Below are positions 8,080 through 15,512 of a stretch of DNA of 57,315 bases, piece by piece. Location of the stretch: the NCBI GenBank assembly GCA_035493835.1, contig DATJHO010000045.1, positions 1 to 57,315 on the forward strand, in the 5' to 3' direction. The position numbers were made by a program, and so were the translations under genes. Positions within the stretch are counted from its first letter, which is position 1. The number at the start of each line of letters is the position of its first letter. Below the pieces are notes generated by a model. The model searched no databases. It was not told the origin of the DNA and was given only the letters and a program-made list of their open reading frames with translations. This DNA is from DASZTU01 sp035493835. Lineage in GTDB: Bacteria > Pseudomonadota > Alphaproteobacteria > Rhizobiales > Devosiaceae.

Positions 8080-9243
8080 CTAACGCCCGCCGAGGCCGAT
8101 CTTTGTTGCCTGGCGTCGCAGGCCGGGCAGCAGCTTCAACGCCCACAGGCCGCCGGCGCGCAGAACCTGCGCCGGCAGCATTTCGGCGAGAAGGGAGCGG
8201 AAGAGCGCGTCCACGGTGGCGCCGGTGCGGGTGAGGTCGCCCGCCCGGCGCCTCGCGTAGTCCTCGCTTGCCTGCCGCGCCCAGCCTTCTTCATCTGCCT
8301 TGACACCCGCCAGCGCGGCGCCGAGGTCGGCTACGTCGCGCAAACCGAGGTTGAGGCCTTGCGCGCCGATCGGCGGAAAAGCGTGAGCAGCTTCGCCAAC
8401 GAGAACCACGCCGTTGCCGCCGGCCTTGGCGACAGCCAGCGTGCTGAGCGGAAAAATGAACGCCGGCGTCAGCGGCACGATCTCACCGAAAAGGCCCATC
8501 GACTGCGCCCTCAAGGCAGCGGGCAGCGCCTCGGGGCCTCCATCCTTTACCTGCTCCAGCCGCGAGCGCTCGTCGATCCACACAAGATTGGCGCGCGTTC
8601 CGCCAGCGGGTACGAGCGTGAACGGGCCCTGATTGTAGTGGAACTCGACCGATTGCCCGTCGAGCGGACGGCCCAGTTGCAGGTCGCAGACAAGTGCCGC
8701 CTGGTCGAATTTGTGCTCCCGCACAGGGATGCCCGCGGCGCCTCGCACCAGGGAATTCTTGCCGTCGGCGCCCACGCTCAAGGCGGCTTCGATGATCGCG
8801 CCGTCCCCGAGGGTCAGCCGGGCGCCGTCGTCCCCGAACTGCATCGAGGATACGGCCTTGGGCAGCGTGGTTAGATTGGCGAGGCCGGCGGCAACGGTTT
8901 CGAGGGCCGCGGCGAGGGCAACGTTGGGAAAATTCCAGCCGAATGCATCGAGACCGGCATCGCGGCTGTCGAACAGCGTTTCGGGCGCGCGGATGAGCCG
9001 CCCCGTCGCATCGATGATGCGGATCTGCCGCAGCGGCTGGCCGGTCGCCGCGGGGTCGGCAACGACGCCGATCTCCTGCAGATAGGCGACCGTCGGCATC
9101 ATCAGCGCCGATGTCCGCCTGTCCAACGGCCCAGCGGGCGCCAGATGCACCGTGTGGAGGCCGGCCCTTGCTACGGTAATTGCGGCCGCGCGACCCGCAA
9201 GCCCACCGCCGATCACGGCTGCGTCGAAACGGCTTTCGCTCAC
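8080..9243 (-). CDS. UbiH/UbiF/COQ6-family FAD-dependent hydroxylase
   Basis: A 387-residue flavoprotein monooxygenase. The N-terminal Rossmann motif is VIGGGLAGRAAAITVARAG, followed by RRTSALM (the family's (R)xSAL segment), the mid-protein DGKNSLVR motif, and the second FAD motif VGEAAHAFPPIGAQGLNLGLRD. These define the aromatic-ring hydroxylases of ubiquinone synthesis. Alphaproteobacteria use several paralogues (UbiH, UbiF, UbiL, UbiM) for different ring carbons, and the motifs alone do not show which this is. It stands alone, divergent from terC. Its stop codon lies in GATCACGCGCTAACGC, a sequence resembling the flank of a repeat near 27160. Confidence 0.88.
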   Translation of the reverse strand: MSESRFDAAVIGGGLAGRAAAITVARAGLHTVHLAPAGPLDRRTSALMMPTVAYLQEIGVVADPAATGQPLRQIRIIDATGRLIRAPETLFDSRDAGLDAFGWNFPNVALAAALETVAAGLANLTTLPKAVSSMQFGDDGARLTLGDGAIIEAALSVGADGKNSLVRGAAGIPVREHKFDQAALVCDLQLGRPLDGQSVEFHYNQGPFTLVPAGGTRANLVWIDERSRLEQVKDGGPEALPAALRAQSMGLFGEIVPLTPAFIFPLSTLAVAKAGGNGVVLVGEAAHAFPPIGAQGLNLGLRDVADLGAALAGVKADEEGWARQASEDYARRRAGDLTRTGATVDALFRSLLAEMLPAQVLRAGGLWALKLLPGLRRQATKIGLGGR

Positions 9244-9385
9244 TTTGGGTCTCCTGAATAACTATGCCTGTTTTCTAGCAAAGCCGGCCGAGCCGGGCCA
9301 GTTGTCGCTTTTCCTTGCACAATTCACTTCCCCCTTGGACCGGCGGACCCTAGATAGGAGCGTCCCGCCCAGCCCGGAGCCGCGC

Positions 9386-10258
9386 ATGCTTGCCCTCTTG
9401 ACTGATCCGTCTGCCTGGATTGCCCTCGCTACCCTGACTGCCCTCGAGGTAGTCCTGGGCATTGACAATGTGGTTTTCATTTCGGTGCTGGTTTCGCGGC
9501 TGCCCAAGGAGGCGGCCGAGCGTGCCCGGCGCATTGGCTTGCTGCTGGCGCTGGTGTTCCGGATCCTGCTGTTGCTGGTACTCACCTGGATCATCGGGCT
9601 CACCTACCCGGTGATCAGCGCCTTCGGGTTCGAGCTTTCCTGGAAGGACCTGATCCTCGTCGGAGGCGGCGCGTTCCTCATCTACAAGGCCACCCACGAG
9701 ATTCACAACGCGGTGGAGGAACCGCCGGAAGAGACAGCGCCCAAGCCGAGCATGGGCTCGTTTACCTCCATCATCGTGCAGATCATTTTGGTCGACATGG
9801 TGTTTTCGATCGATTCGATCGTGACCGCCATCGGCTTGGGCCAGCACATCGAGGTGATGATTGCCGCGGTGATTATCGCCGTTGCCATTATGTACGCGGC
9901 CTCGGGCACGGTTGCCGGCTTCATTGCACGACACCCCACGACCAAGATGCTGGCCCTTGCCTTCCTGCTTGTGATCGGTGTTACGCTGGTGGCCGACGGG
10001 TTGGGTTTCCACATCGACAAGGGCTACGTTTACGCCGCCATGGCATTTTCCACCGCAGTCGAGGCCATCAACATCTTTGCCCGCCAGCGCCGCGCGAAAG
10101 CTAAAGCTGCAGAAGGCGCCAAGGCAGGCGGCGCCGTGCCCGCCGAGGCATCCATTGCCTCCGTGACCGAAGCTGCATCCAAGGCCAAGCGCAAGTCGTC
10201 GCCCGCTGCCCGGGCGCAAGCCCGCCCCAAATCCGCTCCCAGACAGAAGACCAGATAA
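9386..10258 (+). CDS. TerC family integral membrane protein
   Basis: A 290-residue protein with seven to eight hydrophobic segments. TerC motifs are clear: LEVVLGIDNVVFISVLV near residues 18-35, RARRIGLLLAL, and IDMVFSIDSI in mid-protein (VDMVFSIDSIVTAIG). The acidic residues in these segments are the presumed metal ligands. The family is linked to metal (Mn, Ca) export or metal loading of exported proteins; the tellurium name is historical. The last 50 residues are Ala/Lys-rich and cytosolic. Start MLALLTDPSAWIALA is chosen over an upstream in-frame region with no TerC similarity. Its TAA overlaps the next ATG by one base. Confidence 0.9.
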   Translation: MLALLTDPSAWIALATLTALEVVLGIDNVVFISVLVSRLPKEAAERARRIGLLLALVFRILLLLVLTWIIGLTYPVISAFGFELSWKDLILVGGGAFLIYKATHEIHNAVEEPPEETAPKPSMGSFTSIIVQIILVDMVFSIDSIVTAIGLGQHIEVMIAAVIIAVAIMYAASGTVAGFIARHPTTKMLALAFLLVIGVTLVADGLGFHIDKGYVYAAMAFSTAVEAINIFARQRRAKAKAAEGAKAGGAVPAEASIASVTEAASKAKRKSSPAARAQARPKSAPRQKTR

Positions 10259-11229
10259 TGACCAAAGCCATCGTCGTCGTCGCCCATGGCGGGCCCGAAG
10301 TGCTCGAATACCAGGATTGGCCCGTTGGGGAACCCGGGCCGGGCCAGCTCCGCATCCGGCAGCATGCGATCGGGGTGAATTTCGTCGATGTGTATCAGCG
10401 CACCGGCCTTTACCCGACCAATCCGCCGTTCGTTGCGGGCAATGAGGGCGCGGGCGAAGTGATCGCCATCGGGGAGGGCGTGACCGAGTTCAAGCCCGGG
10501 GACCGCGTGGTCTACCAGGGCACGCCCGGCGCATATGCCGAGGAACGGCTGATGCCTGCTGCCAAGGCAGTGCCGCTGCCCGCGGGCATCTCGTTCGAGC
10601 AGGGCGCCGCGATCATGCTCAAGGGCGGCACCGCCTACTACCTCCTGCACCGGACGTTTGCGGTCAAGCCGGGGCAGACCATCCTTTTCCACGCCGCGGC
10701 GGGTGGTGTCGGCCTCATTGCCTGCCAATGGGCCAAGGCAATTGGGGCGACGGTGATCGGCACTGCCGGTTCGGATGAAAAGCTCGCCCTCGCCCGCGCG
10801 AATGGCTGCGACCACGCGATCAACTACCGCACCGAGAATTTTGCCGAGCGGGTGAAGGAGATCACCGATGGCAAGGGTGTCGATGTCGTTTACGACGGCA
10901 ACGGCCAGGCAACTTTCGAGGCGTCCCTGGATTGCCTGAAGCCGCTCGGCATGATGGTCAGCTATGGCAATGCGTCCGGCCCGGTCTCGATTCCGGACCT
11001 TGGCATTTTGGCACGCAAGGGTTCGCTGTTCCTCACCCGCCCCACCACGGCCGCCTATTTCGCCCGGCGCGAGGATCTGCTCGAGGGGGCCGCGTCCCTG
11101 TTCGCGGCGGTCGAGGCCGGCACCGTCAAGGTGCATATCGGCCAGCGCTTTCCGCTCAAGGACGCCGCAGAGGCGCACCGCGCACTAGAGGGACGGAAGA
11201 CAGTCGGCTCCACGGTGTTGTTGCCTTAG
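10258..11229 (+). CDS. qor: NADPH:quinone oxidoreductase, zeta-crystallin type
   Basis: A 323-residue medium-chain dehydrogenase/reductase without structural zinc Cys. The GroES-like N-terminus carries GVNFVDVYQRTGLYP and GNEGAGEVIAIGEGV; the Rossmann domain carries AAAGGVGLIACQWAKAIGA, and the C-terminus is GRKTVGSTVLLP. Such enzymes reduce quinones using NADPH; some family members act on other alpha,beta-unsaturated carbonyls. The ATG shares one base with the terC stop, so the two are probably cotranscribed, though no joint function is evident. A 42-base palindromic repeat lies 30 bases beyond the stop. Confidence 0.9.
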   Translation: MTKAIVVVAHGGPEVLEYQDWPVGEPGPGQLRIRQHAIGVNFVDVYQRTGLYPTNPPFVAGNEGAGEVIAIGEGVTEFKPGDRVVYQGTPGAYAEERLMPAAKAVPLPAGISFEQGAAIMLKGGTAYYLLHRTFAVKPGQTILFHAAAGGVGLIACQWAKAIGATVIGTAGSDEKLALARANGCDHAINYRTENFAERVKEITDGKGVDVVYDGNGQATFEASLDCLKPLGMMVSYGNASGPVSIPDLGILARKGSLFLTRPTTAAYFARREDLLEGAASLFAAVEAGTVKVHIGQRFPLKDAAEAHRALEGRKTVGSTVLLP

Positions 11230-11260
11230 ATAGCGGTTGAAGTTGTAAGCTGGTCGCGCG

Positions 11261-11302
11261 GAACGGGAAAAGTGGCGACCACTTTTCCTCAACGCGCTCT
11301 AG
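11261..11302. repeat. Palindromic repeat, GGAAAAGTGG family, copy 1
   Basis: Perfect 10-base arms GGAAAAGTGG (11266-11275) and CCACTTTTCC (11279-11288) enclose three bases and are followed by AACGCGCTCTAG. A second copy lies between minC and minD at 48699-48738, and a partial one after folD at 14738. It separates qor from tRNA-Ser and could act as a weak terminator for qor, which is an inference. Confidence 0.82.
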
Positions 11303-11342
11303 CTGGACATACTGGGTCCGAAAAGCTAAAGCCCAAGGCACC

Positions 11343-11432
11343 GGGTGGATGGCAGAGCGGTTGATTGCACCGGTCTTGAAAACCGGCGGGCGCGCAAGCG
11401 TCTCGGGGGTTCAAATCCCTCTCCACCCGCCA
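11343..11432 (+). tRNA. tRNA-Ser (anticodon UGA)
   Basis: A 90-base class II tRNA. The acceptor stem GGGTGGA (11343-11349) pairs with TCCACCC (11422-11428), then discriminator G and encoded CCA (11430-11432). The anticodon stem CCGGT/ACCGG flanks loop CTTGAAA with anticodon TGA at 11377-11379, reading UCA and related Ser codons. A long variable arm (GGCGGGCGCGCAAGCGTC) marks it as serine, and the T loop GGGTTCAAATCCC is canonical. No repeated tRNA end or integrase is seen nearby, so it is not an obvious attachment site. Confidence 0.97.
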
Positions 11433-11455
11433 AATTCTTGGGTTTGGGGGCGGCC

Positions 11456-12127
11456 GTGGCCGACAATGACCAGCCGCTGCCGCTGATCCTGCCGCTGGGC
11501 GATCAGGGGATTCTCGTCCGCTTCGGCACCACGCTGTCGGATGCCGCCAATCAGGCGGCCATCGCTTTTGCGCGCCGGCTACATGGGCGGTTGCCGGAGG
11601 GAGTGACCGAGATCGACCCCAATCTGGTCTCGGTGCTGCTCCGGTACGATCCTGAACGCATCGATTTCGAGCGCCTGGCCGGGGAACTGCGGCTGCGGCT
11701 TTCCGCGCCCGAGGACGTTTCCGACACCCTTCCGGCGACCCACCGCATCATCGTTCGATTCGGCGGCAGCGAGGGGCCGGACCTCGTCGAGGCGGCAGCG
11801 GCGCTGGGAATGACCGCGGAGACGTTTATCGCGGCGCACAATGCCTCGCCCTTGCGGGTGCTGACGACGGGGTTCGCGCCGGGTTTTGTTTATTGCGGCT
11901 TCCATCCCGAGGCCATGCGGCTGCCGCGGCGCGCCAATGTGCGGCCACCGGTGCCCGTAGGCAGCGTGCTGTTCGCCGCCGGGCAGACGGCGATCACGTC
12001 CACCTCGGTGCCGACCGGCTGGCATGTGATCGGCCGTACGGATTTCCGCAATTTCGACCCAGATCGGGAGCCGCCAACCCTGCTCGTGGAAGGCGATTTG
12101 ATCCTTTTCGAGGCGGTGTGCCCGTGA
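11456..12127 (+). CDS. pxpB: 5-oxoprolinase subunit PxpB (KipI family)
   Basis: A 223-residue protein with a GTG start at 11456; the in-frame region before it runs into tRNA-Ser, so a longer product is impossible. PxpB, PxpC and PxpA form the bacterial ATP-dependent 5-oxoprolinase that opens pyroglutamate to glutamate. Visible family features are LGDQGILVRFG near the start, LRVLTTGFAPGFVYCGFHPEAMRLPR, PVPVGSVLFAAGQTAI and the PTGWHVIGRT segment. It overlaps pxpC by four bases. A TTG at 11438 is another possible start. The close 23-base gap to tRNA-Ser suggests readthrough from the tRNA promoter or a very short own promoter. Confidence 0.9.
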   Translation: MADNDQPLPLILPLGDQGILVRFGTTLSDAANQAAIAFARRLHGRLPEGVTEIDPNLVSVLLRYDPERIDFERLAGELRLRLSAPEDVSDTLPATHRIIVRFGGSEGPDLVEAAAALGMTAETFIAAHNASPLRVLTTGFAPGFVYCGFHPEAMRLPRRANVRPPVPVGSVLFAAGQTAITSTSVPTGWHVIGRTDFRNFDPDREPPTLLVEGDLILFEAVCP

Positions 12128-13035
12128 GCCCGGCGATCAGAATTTTAAGGGCTGGCCCGTCGGCGACCATCCAGGACCGTGGCCGCTTCGGCGCGCTACG
12201 CCACGGCATCAGCGCGTCCGGCCCCATGGACCGCGGCGCGTTCATGCGCGCCGGAGCAATGCTCGAGCACTCGGGCGATGAGGCGATCGAATTCACCCAG
12301 GCTGGAATTGGTTTTGTCATTGAAGGCGATGCCGTCCGCGCCGCCTTCGACGGTGGTGCCTTTTCCCTCAGGCTGAATGGTGTCCCGCAGCGCTGGCCGG
12401 CGACCCTTTCGCTCGCCACGGGCGACCATGTCGAGATCACGCCGGGGCCTGCCGGGAATTACGGCTATGTACGGTTCGACCACGCCATCGACGTGCCCGC
12501 GCTCATCGGCAGCCGGGCAACCAACCTCATCGCCGGCCTCGGCGGGCTTGAGGGCAGGGCGCTCCGGGCCGGCGACGTGCTGCCGCTTGTTCCTGCCGCC
12601 TCTCATCCCGCCCCTCACAGGTCGCCGGCGCCGCCGCGCGATGCTGGGCCTATTCGCTTCATCTGGGGCCTGCACGCCGATCTCTTTTCCTCGGCCGTCC
12701 GGCAGTCCTTCCTTGGAGCCGAGTTCGTCGTCTCGCCCCGCCTCGATCGCATGGGCGTACGGCTCACCGATACTGCCGGCGTATTTGCGACCGCGCCCAT
12801 CCTGTCGCTGGTCTCGGATGCAGTCGTCGCCGGAGACATCCAGATCCTCGGCGACGGCACGCCGATCGTGCTGATGCGCGACCACCAGCCGACCGGCGGT
12901 TATCCTCGCATCGCCACGGTGATTTCCGCCGATCTCGACCGCTTCGCACAGTTGCGGCCGGGGACCCCGCTTGCTTTCGCGCCCGTGACCCTGCACAAGG
13001 CGCGGGAAATCTTTCTTGCGAGCCGCGCCGTATGA
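12124..13035 (+). CDS. pxpC: 5-oxoprolinase subunit PxpC (biotin-dependent carboxyltransferase fold)
   Basis: A 303-residue protein beginning with GTG in the overlap with pxpB (GTGA). Family features include GPSATIQDRGRFGALRHGIS, SGPMDRGAFMRAGAMLEH, the GSRATNLIAGLGGLEGRALRAGD segment and, near the C-terminus, MRDHQPTGGYPRIATV. PxpC resembles the carboxyltransferase half of urea amidolyase and pairs with PxpB as the ATP-using activation module. Its TGA overlaps the pxpA ATG, so all three subunits are translationally coupled. No interruption is seen. Confidence 0.91.
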   Translation: MSPAIRILRAGPSATIQDRGRFGALRHGISASGPMDRGAFMRAGAMLEHSGDEAIEFTQAGIGFVIEGDAVRAAFDGGAFSLRLNGVPQRWPATLSLATGDHVEITPGPAGNYGYVRFDHAIDVPALIGSRATNLIAGLGGLEGRALRAGDVLPLVPAASHPAPHRSPAPPRDAGPIRFIWGLHADLFSSAVRQSFLGAEFVVSPRLDRMGVRLTDTAGVFATAPILSLVSDAVVAGDIQILGDGTPIVLMRDHQPTGGYPRIATVISADLDRFAQLRPGTPLAFAPVTLHKAREIFLASRAV

Positions 13036-13775
13036 CCAGCCTCGATCTCAACGCCGACATCGGGGAGGGGCTGCCCAATGATGCCGCCCTGCTCGATATC
13101 ATCTCCAGCGCCAATATTGCCTGTGGCGGCCACGCCGGGAACGAAGCGAGCATGCGCGCGGCCCTGCGGGGAGCGAAAGAGAAGGGCGTTGTTGCCGGCG
13201 CCCATCCGGGCTTCATCGATCCTGAGAATTTCGGCCGCCGGCGGCTCGACATCGGCGCGGACGAACTGACGCGCCAGATGCGCCTCCAACTGGAGACCCT
13301 TTCCACCCTGGCCAAGGATGAGGGGGTCGAGCTTCGCTACGTAAAACTGCACGGGGCCCTCGCCAACATGGCTGCCGAGGACGAGCACCTCGCCAGCATC
13401 GCCTTCGCCGCGGTGCGTAGCCACGACGCGCACCTGGCGATTCTTGCCATCGACAACAGCGCCCAGGTCTCGGCGGCCGAGGCACTTGGGCTTCGAATCG
13501 TCCACGAGGCCTATGCCGATCGCGGCTACCAGCCCAATGGGCTGCTAGTGCCGCGGAGCGAACCCGGCGCCGTGCTGCACAATGCCGAGCTGATCGCGCA
13601 ACGCGCGGTGCGGCTGGCGACGCGCGGCGAGCTGGTCGCCGCCGATGGCAGCGCCATTGCTACGGTCGCCACGTCGCTCTGCATTCATGGTGACAACGCC
13701 GAGGCCGTGGCCATCGCCCAGGCCCTGCGCGACTCGCTGACCGAGGCGGGGATCGGTATCGCCGCCTCGCTCTGA
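13032..13775 (+). CDS. pxpA: 5-oxoprolinase subunit PxpA (LamB/YcsF family)
   Basis: A 247-residue protein of normal length. The N-terminus MTSLDLNADIGEG is the family signature, followed by SANIACGGHAGNEASMR, GAHPGFIDPENFGRR, YVKLHGALAN, EAYADRGYQPNGLLVPRSEPGA and CIHGDN near the end. These are active-site loops of a TIM-barrel-like fold that hydrolyses the activated lactam. With pxpB and pxpC it completes a full set for pyroglutamate removal; 5-oxoproline forms spontaneously from glutamine and glutamyl metabolites. Confidence 0.95.
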   Translation: MTSLDLNADIGEGLPNDAALLDIISSANIACGGHAGNEASMRAALRGAKEKGVVAGAHPGFIDPENFGRRRLDIGADELTRQMRLQLETLSTLAKDEGVELRYVKLHGALANMAAEDEHLASIAFAAVRSHDAHLAILAIDNSAQVSAAEALGLRIVHEAYADRGYQPNGLLVPRSEPGAVLHNAELIAQRAVRLATRGELVAADGSAIATVATSLCIHGDNAEAVAIAQALRDSLTEAGIGIAASL

Positions 13776-13837
13776 CGGTTGCGGACGCGGCCGATCTGCG
13801 CCATATCCCGGCCAGCAAACGGAACGGGAGGCCCGCA

Positions 13838-14740
13838 ATGAGTGCCAAAATCATCGACGGCAAGGCATTTGCCGAGGGGTTGAGGGGTCGCATCGCCGGG
13901 CACGTGGCACGGCTCAAGGCCGAGCACGGCATCACGCCAGGCCTCGCGGTGGTGATTGTCGGGCATGATCCGGCGAGCCAGGTCTATGTGCGCAACAAGG
14001 CGCAGCAGACCGTCGAAGTGGGCATGCATTCGGAAAAATACGAGTTGCCCGAGACGGTGAGCGAGGACGAGCTTTTGGCTCTGGTCCGGCGGCTCAACGA
14101 CGACGCCCGCATTCACGGCATTTTGGTGCAACTGCCGCTGCCGGCACATATCGACACCAACAAGGTGATCAACACCATTTCGCCCGACAAGGACGTCGAT
14201 TGCTTTACCCCCGGCAGCGTCGGACGGTTGTGGATCGGGTTGCCGGGGCCTGTCTCCTGCACGCCACTCGGCTGCCTCATGCTCCTGCGCGACACCCTCG
14301 GTTCGCTTTCGGGCCTGAATGCGGTGATCGTCGGACGGTCGAACCTCGTGGGCAAGCCGATGGCCGCGCTGCTGCTGCGCGAAAACTGCACGGTGACGCT
14401 GGCGCATTCCCGCACGGCGGATTTGCCCGGTGTCGTCCGCGAGGCCGATATCGTGGTTGCCGCCGTCGGCCGGCCGCAGATGATCCTGGGCGACTGGATT
14501 AAACCGGGCGCGACGGTGATCGATGTCGGCATCAACCGCATTCCGGCGCCCGAGCGCGGCGAGGGCAAAATGCGGCTGGTCGGCGACGTGGAATTTGGCC
14601 CTGCCGCGGAGATGGCGGGGGCTATTACTCCCGTGCCGGGCGGGGTGGGGCCGATGACCATCGCGTGCCTCCTCGCCAACACGGTGACGACCGCCTCGCT
14701 GATCAACGGCCTAGTGCCGCCGAAGGATTTGACGCCTTAG
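13838..14740 (+). CDS. folD: Bifunctional methylenetetrahydrofolate dehydrogenase / cyclohydrolase
   Basis: A 300-residue protein of standard FolD length. It interconverts 5,10-methylene- and 10-formyl-tetrahydrofolate with NADP. Motifs visible are GHDPASQVYVRNKAQ (catalytic Lys region), ILVQLPLPAHIDT, DVDCFTPGSVGRL, SCTPLGCLMLL, VIVGRSNLVGKPMAALLL and TPVPGGVGPMTIACLLANT. The ATG at 13838 follows GGGAGGCCCGCA. It sits 62 bases after pxpA. Its TAG (14738-14740) coincides with the start of a TAGAGCGTGTTC repeat end. FolD and metH, across the spacer, both serve one-carbon metabolism but are transcribed towards each other. Confidence 0.96.
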   Translation: MSAKIIDGKAFAEGLRGRIAGHVARLKAEHGITPGLAVVIVGHDPASQVYVRNKAQQTVEVGMHSEKYELPETVSEDELLALVRRLNDDARIHGILVQLPLPAHIDTNKVINTISPDKDVDCFTPGSVGRLWIGLPGPVSCTPLGCLMLLRDTLGSLSGLNAVIVGRSNLVGKPMAALLLRENCTVTLAHSRTADLPGVVREADIVVAAVGRPQMILGDWIKPGATVIDVGINRIPAPERGEGKMRLVGDVEFGPAAEMAGAITPVPGGVGPMTIACLLANTVTTASLINGLVPPKDLTP

Positions 14741-14854
14741 AGCGTGTTCTTGGTGGGTTTTACCGGGGAGAGTCGTAGTTGGACCGAGTCCGAGCGCTCT
14801 CGGGAAGGTACCGCCAGCGCGACGCCGTTGGCCGCTCGCAGCCATCCTCCCATC

Positions 14855-14953
14855 GTCATCCCCGGGCTTGACCCGGGGACCCATGAAGCCGTTCCAGTAC
14901 CCGGGTAGATGCGGCGCGGCATCATGGGTGGCCGGGTCAAGCCCGGCCATGAC
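14855..14953. repeat. Long inverted repeat between folD and the metH operon
   Basis: Arm 1 (14855-14886, beginning GTCATCCCCGGGCTTGAC) and arm 2 (14922-14953, ending GGTCAAGCCCGGCCATGAC) are roughly 32-base inverted copies around 35 bases. This is a common dispersed repeat of alphaproteobacteria, usually seen as a head-to-head pair. It lies between two converging transcripts and could end both. The rest of the spacer (14741-14854) holds a partial TAGAGCGTGTTC repeat and nothing else recognisable. Confidence 0.85.
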
Positions 14954-14985
14954 GAAGGAGCGGACAGGCTCCAACCTGATGGGCT

Positions 14986-15512
14986 CTAACCATCGAATTT
15001 CCGGTCCTCGCCAACGAGAAGGTGGCCGATGTTGTTGGGCACCGGAAAGCCATAAGCTTCGCCCTGTCCGTCCCATCTGAGCTTGCCCTCGGCGTGATAG
15101 CTGCTCGCATAGAGTTCGGCTGCCGAACCATGAGGGCGGCCGCGCCGCAATATCAGGGCGTTGCCAGCCGAAAACTCCGGGCCACCGTGTGATCCCGCAG
15201 CCCGAAGGCCGGGAGCTTGCCGGGGATCAGCGCATCGATCACCGCCTGTGGGGCGGGCGCATTCCGGGCGTCGACCACCACCGAGGTGAACGGCGCGACG
15301 GAGCCCATCCGCGCCTGCTCCAGCAGTTCGAACAGCAGCACGCGGACGTTTCCGCGCGTCGAGCACACCAGGCACTCGGCGCCGGAGTGATCATGGCCGG
15401 CATTGCCCTCGATCGTTACAAGCGCCGCGCCGGGAACCAATGCCGGCAGTTCGCACGCCGTCACGACCGTCACCGAAATGGCCCGGCTCGCGGCGGCGAA
15501 GGGGGCGTTCAT
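14986..15512 (-). pseudogene. CobW-like protein without P-loop, interrupted by a one-base shift
   Basis: The ATG at 15512 overlaps the metH stop (ATGA), so the gene is the second in the metH operon. The first frame reads ISVTVVTACELPALVPGA, CLVCSTRGNVRVLLFELLEQ and SVVVDARNAPAPQAVIDAL, recalling the CxxC and switch region of CobW/P47K GTPases, but the GxxGxGKT loop is absent. It stops at 15153. From about 15165 the -1 frame continues with GNALILRRGR and coding-like codons to LLVGEDRKFDG, ending at 14986. One added base would give 175 residues. Relation to CobW is a motif-level judgement. It may be a B12-linked accessory of MetH or a decayed gene. Confidence 0.55.

Noticed and set aside
11343..11432. 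tRNA-Ser as an attachment site for an integrated element
   Set aside because: No integrase gene, no second copy of the tRNA 3' end, and the downstream genes are ordinary metabolic genes.
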